From Phycisphaerae bacterium (GTDB taxonomy: Bacteria; Planctomycetota; Phycisphaerae; Phycisphaerales; SM1A02): a stretch of 64,000 nucleotides of DNA. The notes below the pieces were generated by a model. It was not told the origin of the DNA, made no database searches, and saw only the letters and a list, made by a program, of their open reading frames with translations. Shown in pieces: positions 24,803-32,667 of this stretch. The translations under genes were made by a program, and so were the position numbers. The DNA is taken from positions 9,523 to 73,522 of the forward strand of contig NYSW01000079.1 in the NCBI GenBank assembly GCA_002683195.1. Reading direction: 5' to 3'. The stretch's first letter is position 1. The number at the start of each line of letters is the position of its first letter.

Positions 24803-27634
24803 TCAGCCTTCGCGACCGAAAAGCATCCGGAGGCCGCCTCCGCCTCCACCTTCGCTGGCCTGGTTGTAGATGTAACGGGAGTCGAGAACCCGATCGATCG
24901 TCGCCTTGGCATCAGAGAGGTGTGCCTTGGTGTAGGGATCCAGACGGTTGCCGTCACGGCTGAGGGTTTCGATGATCTGCTCGTTGAGATCTCGAAGCTG
25001 CATGCGAGACAGGCTGGAGACGGCCGTGGAACTGGCCCCGAAACCGTTGCTCTCGCCGGCGAGATCGATGACTCGCTCGAGGTGCGATCGCTGCAGGTTG
25101 CGGCGAAGACTCGACACGTAGGGATCAGTCGCGGTCATCTTGCCGGCCGGGCGCTCTTCAAGTTCGGTCCAGACCGCCGCCTTCACCATGTCCATGACTT
25201 CAGGGACGCTGAGAACGTCCTCCTCGCCCGACGCACGGAATTCGTTGTCAAAGACACGATTCATGGTGCTGGGGTTCAGAATCTGGGTGAGTGCCACCGC
25301 CTGGACGTTGGCGATGGACTGATGCACCGGGAAGGTCGCGTCGCGGCCGGCGTCACGCATTCCGCCCGCGTCGAACCACTTCTCGACCGTCATCTTCTTG
25401 AGCAGTTCCGGGGTGAGGCCGTACGCCTCGTCATACATGGTGATGTCGAGCACCAGCTTGAGAGCCCGACGCTGCTGATCCGCCGGGATCGACTGGATCG
25501 GATCAAGGTCCATGCCCTTCTTCACTCGATTGATCGTCGTGCCGCCGATCCAGTTGGAGGCGATGCCGACGGCCTGACGGTGCTTGCTGAGAAGCATCTC
25601 GTAGGCACGACGAGCCTTCACCCAACCTTCACCCTCTTCGACCATGCCATCGAGGATGCGGGTTCGAAGTTCGGTCACCAACGCCACCTGCGAATCGGCG
25701 TAGTCGAGGGGGTTCTCGCCGTGATCGAAACGGCGGGCCATCGGGTCGGGGCCCATCGTGTCTTCGTCGGTCGCGTATCGAAGTTCGGGCTCGTTGGCCC
25801 GTTCCATGATCTTGTCGGTGCCTTCCGGGGAATACCCGTAGGCGATCGCCCACATGTCGTAGGGACCGATCGTGGTCGTGGTCCAGGGTCCCTGGGAGAC
25901 CTCCTCGCCAAAAGCGATGTTGACCGGCAGGTAATCCATGACCGACGAGGAGATCGGGCCGTCGAAGCCCTCGGTGTTCATCTCCTGGTAACTCACGAGC
26001 TGGGAGCCCTTGAAGTTGTGACGAAGACCGAGTGTGTGACCGACTTCGTGCATGATCACCTCCTTGAGGAGGGGACCGATGAACTCTTCCGGAACACCAT
26101 CGAGATTCTGGCCGCCACCGGCATCGAGACGAGGGCCGACGAGACCGAGCAGGTCGGCATTCATCCGCATGAAGCCGACGTCGTAGGCCTTGCGTGCGGT
26201 GTTGGTGCAGGCCGTGCAGGCGTGAATCGGACTTTCAATCGCTTCACCGTCCTGGCCGGCTCCGGCGACGAGTTTTCCGAGACCGTCAAGGCTCGGGTGG
26301 ATGCCGCGGAGACCTTGTCCTGCCAGAGCCTGCTGCCGGTCCCTGATGTCCTGGGCGACCATTGCCTGCTCATGGGGGTCGGAGAGAATCACTCGAGGAT
26401 CGTACTGAGGCCGGGCGGTAAGCCAGTCCACGGTCTCGGTGCCAAGGGCTTCGACTTCCTCCTGCGGAACCTGACGTGCCCAGGTGTCGACCCATCCACT
26501 GATGAATCCTTCGTCCATCACGATGTCGGCGTCGAGGATCTCACCCGTCTTGGGATGAACTCGGCTGGGCCCGATCGCGAAGCCCATGTCGGCATTGGTC
26601 CAACAGATGAAGTTGTACCGGGCGTCTTCGGGGTCCTTCTCCATGTGGGTGCCGGTGGTGGCATCCTGCTGGTTGACCACGATGGCGTTGTCGAAACCGA
26701 CGGCCTCGAAGGCTTCATTCCACTCGAGGATCGCGTCGCGAACCCAACGTCGATAGCGGACGGGCACGGTGTGCTCGACGTAGAAGACGATCGGCTCCTT
26801 CGGGGGGCTGATCTTCAACTTGGGATCGGCCTTCTCGAGGTGCCAGCGGTTGATGTAGCGGTTCCACGGCGTGTCGGCGGATGGATCACCCAGGTCCTTG
26901 ATGCTGGTGGTGAAGTAACCGACTCGATCATCGGCTCGCCTCGGCTTGTAGGCGGATCGGGCCGGAATTTCGGCGATTGAGTAGGCGAGCGTCGCGAATC
27001 GACCATCGGCCAGGGGCATTTCGTATTGAAGTTCGACGTTCTTGGGGAAGGCCTTGGCCTTGGCCACGGTCACCAGGCGGCTGTTGGCGCCATTGACCTG
27101 CCGGCCAAAGAACGTCCGGGCACCGCTCACGAACATCTGATTGAGATCGATGATCGGACCACCGCCCGGCCCCATGGTGAGGATCGGGGTTTCGGTGATG
27201 ACGCGGTCGGTGAAGACTCGACCGGTGGCGGAGCGGCTTTCACTGTCGCCGGTGGAGATCGTCGCGTAGTTCGGCTCGACCAAGGCGAGTCGCTTGCCGA
27301 ATCGCTTGAACTTGGCGTACTGATCGCCGACCTGCACGGCCGCCTGCTGGATGCCTCCGGCCACGGTCCAGGCCAGGAAGAGTTCCTGCTTTTCGAAGTT
27401 CCGCGGCAGTTCGGCGATCGCTCGTTGATCCTTCTTGTTGACCCAGATTCGGTAGAGCCCCTTGGTTCCTTCCGGTGCGGGGACTTCGGTGAAACCTTCC
27501 GAGATCTTGGCGAACGGGGGGAACTCGGGTCGGGCTTGCGCCGAAGGCGCCTGCATGGCCGTGGCCGGGACCGCGGCGACGATGCTTGCCAGACTGGCAG
27601 CTCCGGCGAGTACGAGGGTTCGAATCTGAACCAT
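24803..27634 (-). CDS. Secreted zinc-dependent metalloprotease (DUF5117/DUF4953 type)
   Basis: The 943-residue protein starts at 27634 with GGAG nine bases upstream and a signal peptide ending near ATA-MQA. The N-terminal part (about residues 45-270) matches DUF5117/DUF5118-type sequence (GLYRIWVNKKDQRAIAELPRNFEKQELFLAWTVAGG). The catalytic domain has HEVGHTLGLRHNFKGS with the HExxH motif at residues 529-533, preceded by KEVIMHEVG, and a downstream SVMDYLP Met-turn. These proteases are widespread in Planctomycetes and Bacteroidetes and act outside the cytoplasm; substrates are unknown. Length is in the normal range (850-1000). The 258-base upstream gap must contain its promoter. Confidence 0.92.
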   Translation of the reverse strand: MVQIRTLVLAGAASLASIVAAVPATAMQAPSAQARPEFPPFAKISEGFTEVPAPEGTKGLYRIWVNKKDQRAIAELPRNFEKQELFLAWTVAGGIQQAAVQVGDQYAKFKRFGKRLALVEPNYATISTGDSESRSATGRVFTDRVITETPILTMGPGGGPIIDLNQMFVSGARTFFGRQVNGANSRLVTVAKAKAFPKNVELQYEMPLADGRFATLAYSIAEIPARSAYKPRRADDRVGYFTTSIKDLGDPSADTPWNRYINRWHLEKADPKLKISPPKEPIVFYVEHTVPVRYRRWVRDAILEWNEAFEAVGFDNAIVVNQQDATTGTHMEKDPEDARYNFICWTNADMGFAIGPSRVHPKTGEILDADIVMDEGFISGWVDTWARQVPQEEVEALGTETVDWLTARPQYDPRVILSDPHEQAMVAQDIRDRQQALAGQGLRGIHPSLDGLGKLVAGAGQDGEAIESPIHACTACTNTARKAYDVGFMRMNADLLGLVGPRLDAGGGQNLDGVPEEFIGPLLKEVIMHEVGHTLGLRHNFKGSQLVSYQEMNTEGFDGPISSSVMDYLPVNIAFGEEVSQGPWTTTTIGPYDMWAIAYGYSPEGTDKIMERANEPELRYATDEDTMGPDPMARRFDHGENPLDYADSQVALVTELRTRILDGMVEEGEGWVKARRAYEMLLSKHRQAVGIASNWIGGTTINRVKKGMDLDPIQSIPADQQRRALKLVLDITMYDEAYGLTPELLKKMTVEKWFDAGGMRDAGRDATFPVHQSIANVQAVALTQILNPSTMNRVFDNEFRASGEEDVLSVPEVMDMVKAAVWTELEERPAGKMTATDPYVSSLRRNLQRSHLERVIDLAGESNGFGASSTAVSSLSRMQLRDLNEQIIETLSRDGNRLDPYTKAHLSDAKATIDRVLDSRYIYNQASEGGGGGGLRMLFGREG

Positions 27635-27892
27635 GGACAGAAACTCCGTGGTGGAGGGTGTGAACGAAAATGGCACACGGGCCTGTTCGCGATTTCGGGC
27701 GAACCTGAGACTGCAGAGCATACGAGAGGAATAGGTGACGACGTTTACCGCCCAGCAGAATCGAGGTTTCTCTTCTACGGGATCCTCGTGATCTGATGCC
27801 AAAAGCCCACTCTTGGCCTTGGTACGACCGGAATGAACCGTAGTTCGTCGGGAAATCGAACTGGACGCACCAACCTCTCTCAGAAATCCGGG

Positions 27893-28966
27893 TCAATCCG
27901 TCTTCGAGATCCGAGGGAGGGCCGGAGACGTGATGGGACGCTCATCGACGCCGGCCCCCACCACCCCGACCGCGGCGTGGCCGGGCCCGTCGCCTTGGGA
28001 GTGCCTGACCTCCAGATGGACGGTTTCACCCTTCCGAAGGGAGATCGGATCGGTCGTCTGCCCGGGATGACCCTCGAAAGATCCGGGGCCGACCCAGCTC
28101 AGGAGCGTGGCATCCCCAAGCAGACGCCCCGAAGGATCGATGGTTCGGACTTCAAGCACCGCGGCATCGTCCGCGGAAAGCATGAATCGGTATTCCCCGT
28201 CTGCCGGGGCCGACCAGATTCCCCGAAGCCGAGTGGCGACATTTGAACCAATGCCCTCCGGCGTGGCCAGATCGAAGAGCAACCGGGATCGAGTCGGCGG
28301 AGTTTGAAACACCGCGAAGCCTCGAGGATCACCCCGAGGCACGTCCTCCCAGACTTCGAGCTGAAATCGGGGTTCGAGAACGGTTCCGATCAGAATCGGA
28401 CGATCCAGCCCGGATCGCGGCACTTTCCATCCCAAACTCAGGTGGCCCGCCCCATCGACGTCGCGATGGCGGGCCTCGAGGTAGCAACGCTGCCCACGAA
28501 TCAAAGTGATCGGGCCGGAGATTCCTGCTCCATCACCGAAGTCGCTGCGGGAGTTGAAGCCCGTGACCGAGGCGACCGGTCGGGCAAGCGATGGTGTTCC
28601 ACGAGGTGAGACCAGAAGCACGGAATCATCGTCGGATGTGATCGCGAAGCGATAGGAACCCGTTTCCGGAGCCTCGATCCAACCTCGGATTCGCTGCACG
28701 AAACCGTCTCCGAGATCCGTTGCCCCGATCGGTACGTCGATGAGCTCGGATCGCTCGGGAGCACCGGAGAAAACCTTGGAGTCCAGCAGGCCCGAAGCGG
28801 ACACCGTTTGATTCCAGCATTCTCGGGCGAACACGAATGGCCGACTCGGATCAGGCCCCGACTCGTCGGGGGGCTGATTTCCGTCCGCCGCCACGCCCAG
28901 GCCGAGCACCACCGTGATGATGGACGAAAAAAGGCCACGAACGAGGCAGGTCGAGGTCGAACTCAT
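27893..28966 (-). CDS. Secreted protein with two PA14-like domains
   Basis: The 357-residue protein starts at 28966, with GGAG eight bases upstream, and has a signal peptide (LFSSIITVVLGLGVAA). Two PA14-like modules follow. The first (about 40-185) includes RIRGWIEAPETGSYRFAITSDDDSVLLVSP and RGQRCYLEARHRDVDGAGHLSLGW; the second (about 205-340) has RLRGIWSAPADGEYRFMLSADDAAVLEV and RKGETVHLEVRHSQGDGPGHAAVG. PA14 domains bind carbohydrates. No enzymatic domain is attached, so a glycan-binding role is the simplest reading. It sits upstream of and co-directional with the metalloprotease, but over 250 bases away. Confidence 0.87.
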   Translation of the reverse strand: MSSTSTCLVRGLFSSIITVVLGLGVAADGNQPPDESGPDPSRPFVFARECWNQTVSASGLLDSKVFSGAPERSELIDVPIGATDLGDGFVQRIRGWIEAPETGSYRFAITSDDDSVLLVSPRGTPSLARPVASVTGFNSRSDFGDGAGISGPITLIRGQRCYLEARHRDVDGAGHLSLGWKVPRSGLDRPILIGTVLEPRFQLEVWEDVPRGDPRGFAVFQTPPTRSRLLFDLATPEGIGSNVATRLRGIWSAPADGEYRFMLSADDAAVLEVRTIDPSGRLLGDATLLSWVGPGSFEGHPGQTTDPISLRKGETVHLEVRHSQGDGPGHAAVGVVGAGVDERPITSPALPRISKTD

Positions 28967-29096
28967 GTCGTTGGCTCCAGATGGAATCCTCGGCGATCTC
29001 ACGAGGCACCAAGGACGAGCGTACCCTTCCCAAGGAACGTCGGGGGTTCGAGATCACCCGATCCCGTCCCGACATGCCCCTGGAGAAACTCCGCCG

Positions 29097-29600
29097 ATGG
29101 CCGACCTGCTTGAGAGTCTTCGCCAGTCCTTCGCGGACCCGATCACCCGACACGCGATGCTCGTCCACTTCCCGATCGCGCTGGGGCTGTTCGCGATTCC
29201 GTTCGTCGCAGCGCTTCCCTTCGTTTTCAAGCGACGTGCGACCGCTTATCGCCTGATTCTCGGGATCGCCCTCTTCGGAGTCGGAGTCATCGCCTGGCAG
29301 GCCAGCGAAGCCGGTGAGTCGGCCGAACCGATCGTCGAAGCCAGGCTTACCGGCCAGGCGGCCCGTGACGTGCTCGATCGGCATGCGATTCAGGGTGAGC
29401 GGATCCCACTCATGCTTGCAGGGACCTCGCTTCTGGTGTTCGCCACCCTGATTCCCAAGCGGAGCATTCGGTTCGTGGTCGGCCTGCTGGCGACGACGGC
29501 GATGGTCGCCACCGCCGTCGCGATCACTCTGGCAGCCCACGATGGTGGGCGTCTCGTGCATCACCTCGATCGTGGTCCGATGGTCCGACCATTGAATTGA
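29097..29600 (+). CDS. DUF2231 membrane protein
   Basis: The 167-residue protein starts at 29097, where ITRHAMLVHFPIALGLFAIPFVA begins the first of four predicted membrane helices. HAMLVHFPIALG is the signature start of DUF2231 proteins, and the second His-containing segment (DRHAIQGERIPLMLAGTSLLVF) is also normal. Some family members are fused to or sit near cytochromes, suggesting redox or heme contacts, but the role is unproven. The reading frame runs further upstream in low-quality sequence. It is divergent from the PA14 gene and convergent with the next small gene. Confidence 0.85.
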   Translation: MADLLESLRQSFADPITRHAMLVHFPIALGLFAIPFVAALPFVFKRRATAYRLILGIALFGVGVIAWQASEAGESAEPIVEARLTGQAARDVLDRHAIQGERIPLMLAGTSLLVFATLIPKRSIRFVVGLLATTAMVATAVAITLAAHDGGRLVHHLDRGPMVRPLN

Positions 29601-29630
29601 GCGTCGCTTCGGGCATCGACCGGCGCGATC

Positions 29631-29846
29631 TCAGAATTCAAGAGGCTCGATCAGCGTGGCATCGTCCCCATCGACGATCGCGTGCCAGCGATTCCCCGTC
29701 TGGTTGACCACCTCCACGAAGAGACGGCCACGATCCCCGATCCCGGGGGCCGTCGCTTCCGGCGGAAGGGAGGCATACATGGCACTGATCCGCAGCGGCC
29801 CCTCAGGCCCACTGACTTCCCGCCCGAGTTGATCCATGATCGGCAT
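29631..29846 (-). CDS. Small hypothetical protein (71 aa)
   Basis: A 71-residue frame starts with ATG at 29846, preceded by GGAG at seven bases. The sequence MPIMDQLGREVSGPEGPLRISAMYASLPPEA then RLFVEVVNQTGNRWHAIVDGDDATLIEPLEF reads as a small beta-rich globular protein without signal peptide. No family is recognised. It lies between a converging DUF2231 gene and the chagasin-like inhibitor on the same strand, but a hairpin separates it from the latter. Confidence 0.6.
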   Translation of the reverse strand: MPIMDQLGREVSGPEGPLRISAMYASLPPEATAPGIGDRGRLFVEVVNQTGNRWHAIVDGDDATLIEPLEF

Positions 29847-29926
29847 CCACGGTCTCCAACGTGTCTGCGGACATCACCCGGGCCCACCCCGACTGTGCTC
29901 CGCTCCACGGACATTCAGACCATGCA

Positions 29927-29958
29927 GATCGACCGGCCTTCTTTCAGGCCGGTTGATC
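29927..29958 (-). terminator. Terminator hairpin downstream of chagasin-like gene
   Basis: Thirteen-pair stem with one G-U wobble (29927-29939 with 29946-29958) and loop TCTTTC, 52 bases beyond the inhibitor stop. No long T-run follows. Confidence 0.75.
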
Positions 29959-30009
29959 GGATCCTCGAAGTTCCGAAGAATTCCTTCGCTGAATCGGACG
30001 CGACCCGGG

Positions 30010-30483
30010 TCAATCCCCGGAAGTCGCCTTCTCCGTCGTGGAGGTCACGGTGACCGTTGAACGGCGAACCGGTTTGACGCCCGTCTCCCAGGAGCGGGCG
30101 TAGTCGTACTGAAGCGGGCCCGTACCGGTTCCCGTCACGCGATAGAGAAATCGCGTGTTCCCGCCGGACCCCATTCGACTCGGATCTTTCGGCTGGAAGA
30201 CGGCCTTGCCGACCTGTTCGAGAAATGCTGGCTGTTCACAGGTCAGCTTCCACTCGTATCCGGTTCCGGCATGGCCGGGGAGATCAAACGCCACCATTTC
30301 GCCGACCGCCACCTCGATGGTGCTCTTGGCATCTGGATGAAGAGCGTCCACGGTGTCGGGCACGATCGACGATCCCTTCGTCTTCATGGAGGAATCACAT
30401 CCTGCGGTCGCGATCACGATCGCGGCCGTTGCGGCGAATGCGAAGTTGGAGGATCGAAAAACGGAGGCAAGGCGATCGTTCAT
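30010..30483 (-). CDS. Chagasin-like (I42) protease inhibitor lipoprotein
   Basis: The 157-residue lipoprotein (lipobox Thr-Ala-Gly-Cys, Cys29) carries the three loops of I42/chagasin inhibitors of papain-type cysteine proteases: GTGYEW at 73-78 (family NPTTGY-like), GSGGNTRFLYRV at 105-116, and RSW at 130-132 where RPW is usual. VGEMVAFDLPGHAGTGYEW and PLQYDYARSWE fit the Ig-like beta-sandwich. The Pro-to-Ser change in the third loop could alter affinity. Lipid anchoring places it in the periplasm or at the surface, guarding against foreign or own proteases. The ribosome site is weak. Confidence 0.85.
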   Translation of the reverse strand: MNDRLASVFRSSNFAFAATAAIVIATAGCDSSMKTKGSSIVPDTVDALHPDAKSTIEVAVGEMVAFDLPGHAGTGYEWKLTCEQPAFLEQVGKAVFQPKDPSRMGSGGNTRFLYRVTGTGTGPLQYDYARSWETGVKPVRRSTVTVTSTTEKATSGD

Positions 30484-30564
30484 GGCATGGTCCGGAATCG
30501 AAAGGAACTGAGATTGGTGAGATCGAGTCCGCAGACAGTACCGAAGGTTCTCCGACGGATCACG

Positions 30565-30588
30565 CCGAGCGGGTCAGGAACCGCTCGG
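30565..30588 (-). terminator. Hairpin spanning the solA stop
   Basis: Eight-base arms CCGAGCGG/CCGCTCGG with an 8-base loop. The TGA of the oxidase gene lies in the loop. It could terminate or stabilise the transcript; no T-run follows. Confidence 0.5.
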
Positions 30589-31752
30589 GAACTTGAATCG
30601 ATCGAGGGAGAAGAAACCGGTGCCTTCGGGGCGGGCCCGATCCAGAGCGAGGGAAGCGAGGAGATCCCCGATGGCGGGCGCGAACTTGAATCCGTGCCCG
30701 CTCAGTCCAGCAGCCACCACGATCGCCTGCCGATCAGGGATGCGATCGATCACGAAATGCTCATCTCCTGACATCGTGTAGAGACAGGCCTTGGCCGCGT
30801 GGGGTGGCTCGAAGACTCCAGGCAGATACGTGGCGACCTCCCGGGCGAATCTCGAGACCACTTCCGGCGGTGGTCTTCGGTCGAATTCCCGAGGGTCGAC
30901 ATCGAGACCGGGCCCGTGGAAGCCGAATTTCATCCCACCGGGGCCGACTTGATGCGGTGAAGTCGGCACCCCGTAGTAGACCCCCGGACCAAATCGACCA
31001 TCGTCATCGATGAGCCACGCGGGCATGCGTCGGTCCGAGCATGCATCACGAAATCGATCACGGGGCCGGCACCACACCATGATCTTCCGTTGGGGTCGCA
31101 GGCTGGCCGCCGCGGCGAGGTCTGGAAGAAGTCGGCTCGTCCAGCTCCCCGCCGTCACCACCACTCGACTCGCCGTGATGGTCTCGTTGTTCAGCCTGAT
31201 CTCCACTCCATCGTCGTCGCCTTCGACGGCTTGAACCTCGACTTCCGTCCGAATCGAAGCCCCATGTCGTCGAGCGACTGCCAGGTGAGCCTCGATCGCG
31301 GTTTCGGGAACCACGAATCCAGCATCAGGCTCCAGGAGGGCGTGAAATCCCGGTTCGAATCGAAAGGCGGGGAAGGTCGCCCGCAAGCCGTCGGGGTCCA
31401 ACCACCTCGTCGGAACATCGTGAGCCCGAGCGCTCTCGAGCGAGGCTCGAAGAATCGCGCTCTCCGCGGAACCAGCCAGAAGAACCCCCGATCGATGAAG
31501 GCACCGATGCCCCGTTTCCTGTTCCAAACGGTCCCAACCGTCGAAGGAAGCGCGAGCAAGCGGGACGTATTCTGGATGTTCGTAGTAGGCGGTCCGTGCC
31601 ACCCGTGACCCACCGTGGCTGCTGCCCTGATCGTGAGGAAGGCGACGCGCATCGAGCCCCATCACTCGAGCACCTCTGCGCGCCAACGACGCCAGGGCTG
31701 CCGATCCCATTCCCCCAAGTCCGATCACGACGACGAGGTCGGTCTTCATCAT
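30574..31752 (-). CDS. solA: Monomeric sarcosine oxidase / N-methyltryptophan oxidase family protein
   Basis: The 392-residue flavoenzyme has the FAD-binding GxGGxGSA motif near residues 11-19 (IGLGGMGSAAL), a Ser/His/Gly-rich segment after the first strand (DQGSSHGGSRVARTAYYEHPEYV), and a Cys at 323 in KACLYTMSGDEHFVID, the position where FAD is covalently attached in monomeric sarcosine oxidase. The end AAGLSGHGFKFAPAIG is standard. These enzymes oxidise sarcosine, N-methyltryptophan or related N-methyl amino acids, producing formaldehyde and hydrogen peroxide. Substrate cannot be told from sequence. ATG at 31752 or 31749; GAGGT lies about ten bases upstream. Confidence 0.9.
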   Translation of the reverse strand: MMKTDLVVVIGLGGMGSAALASLARRGARVMGLDARRLPHDQGSSHGGSRVARTAYYEHPEYVPLARASFDGWDRLEQETGHRCLHRSGVLLAGSAESAILRASLESARAHDVPTRWLDPDGLRATFPAFRFEPGFHALLEPDAGFVVPETAIEAHLAVARRHGASIRTEVEVQAVEGDDDGVEIRLNNETITASRVVVTAGSWTSRLLPDLAAAASLRPQRKIMVWCRPRDRFRDACSDRRMPAWLIDDDGRFGPGVYYGVPTSPHQVGPGGMKFGFHGPGLDVDPREFDRRPPPEVVSRFAREVATYLPGVFEPPHAAKACLYTMSGDEHFVIDRIPDRQAIVVAAGLSGHGFKFAPAIGDLLASLALDRARPEGTGFFSLDRFKFPSGS

Positions 31753-31812
31753 CAGATTGTGACCTCAACCCACCAGGAAGCGGAGGCCGGTGTCGGAGAT
31801 ACCGCCAAAAAG

Positions 31813-31848
31813 GAACCTGACCCCCGCCAGAAGACGAGGGTCAGGTTC
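31813..31848. terminator. Inverted repeat, probable terminator or leader hairpin
   Basis: Eleven perfect pairs (31813-31823 with 31838-31848) and a 14-base loop, in the 298-base spacer between the oxidase and TetR genes. These two genes are divergent, so it is not at a 3-prime end of either; it may instead be a regulatory stem or the end of a lost gene. Confidence 0.45.
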
Positions 31849-31935
31849 TCAAAGGGGTCTTGGCAAGAGTGGGGAGACGCCCACCAAGACCCCGGACGAA
31901 AGAGTCAGTGTTCGGTGATCGACCTGATCACTTCC

Positions 31936-31952
31936 GAATGGTATACCCATTC
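31936..31952. promoter_or_regulatory. Candidate TetR operator
   Basis: GAATGG and CCATTC form perfect 6-base arms around TATAC, about 100 bases upstream of the tetR start in the divergent spacer. A symmetric 17-base site at this position is what a TetR-type dimer would use to control itself and the divergent oxidase gene. The central TATACC also resembles a -10 box. Confidence 0.45.
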
Positions 31953-32050
31953 CCGCGTCGAGAAAGTCTGCTTCCGCCAATTACCGCAAAAACTCGAAGC
32001 GTTGACGACGCTGCCGATATTGTCAACGCCGAAGACGTGGAGCCACGCCA

Positions 32051-32653
32051 ATGACCGGAACCGAATCTGCGTCCAATACGACTGACCGACCAGGAACTCG
32101 AGATCGCTTGATGTCGGCCATGATCAAGGTGGTCGGTTCAGAAGGACTCCACGCCGCCAGCGTTCGGACGATTGCTCGCGCCGCGGGCTGCAACGAAGCA
32201 GTGCTTTATCAGCACTTCCCGAGCAAGCTCGCGATGCAACAGGCCATCTTCGAGGAGATCATCAATGAGATGGCGACCGAGAAGAAGAAGATCAAGGAGC
32301 GAGTCAACACCCCGGGTGAATTGATCGATGACTGGGTCGCCACCACCTATCGGTACTACGATCAGCGGCCGTACGCCTTTTCGTACGTCTACCTTTCCTA
32401 TCCCCCCGTGCAACTCAATGACAAGTCGTTGCCCAGTTTGAATTCGAAGATCTTTCAAGAGAGCATCGAATCGCTCTCGGAGTCTTCTTCGCAACCGATC
32501 AATCTGAACCCCGCAACGTTCTCGACCTTCCGGGCCGGACTTCTCGGGCCTCCCCGTGACCTCCACACCGGAGTCCTTCAAGGCGATGCCATCGACTACG
32601 CGGCCCCCGTGGCCGAAGCGGCGAAAGCCATTCTGCTGAAAACGCCGGCCTGA
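32051..32653 (+). CDS. TetR/AcrR-family transcriptional regulator
   Basis: The 200-residue regulator has an N-terminal helix-turn-helix: RLMSAMIKVVGSEGLHAASVRTIARAAGCNEAVLYQHFPSKLAMQQAIFEEI (about residues 20-70), with the usual LYQHFPSK recognition region. The C-terminal ligand domain (80-200) is helical and specific, rich in aromatic residues (RYYDQRPYAFSYVYLSYPPVQL). GGAG eight bases upstream supports the ATG. It is divergent from the amine oxidase gene and shares a spacer with an inverted repeat, so regulation of that gene is the first guess. Its stop is 15 bases from the converging DUF1552 gene. Confidence 0.9.
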   Translation: MTGTESASNTTDRPGTRDRLMSAMIKVVGSEGLHAASVRTIARAAGCNEAVLYQHFPSKLAMQQAIFEEIINEMATEKKKIKERVNTPGELIDDWVATTYRYYDQRPYAFSYVYLSYPPVQLNDKSLPSLNSKIFQESIESLSESSSQPINLNPATFSTFRAGLLGPPRDLHTGVLQGDAIDYAAPVAEAAKAILLKTPA

Positions 32654-32667
32654 GCCGAATCGTCGCC

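Noticed and set aside
24746..26980. Plus-strand open frame of 744 codons
   Set aside because: It lies opposite the HExxH metalloprotease, has no recognisable domain and mirrors that gene's codons. High GC removes stop codons on the opposite strand.
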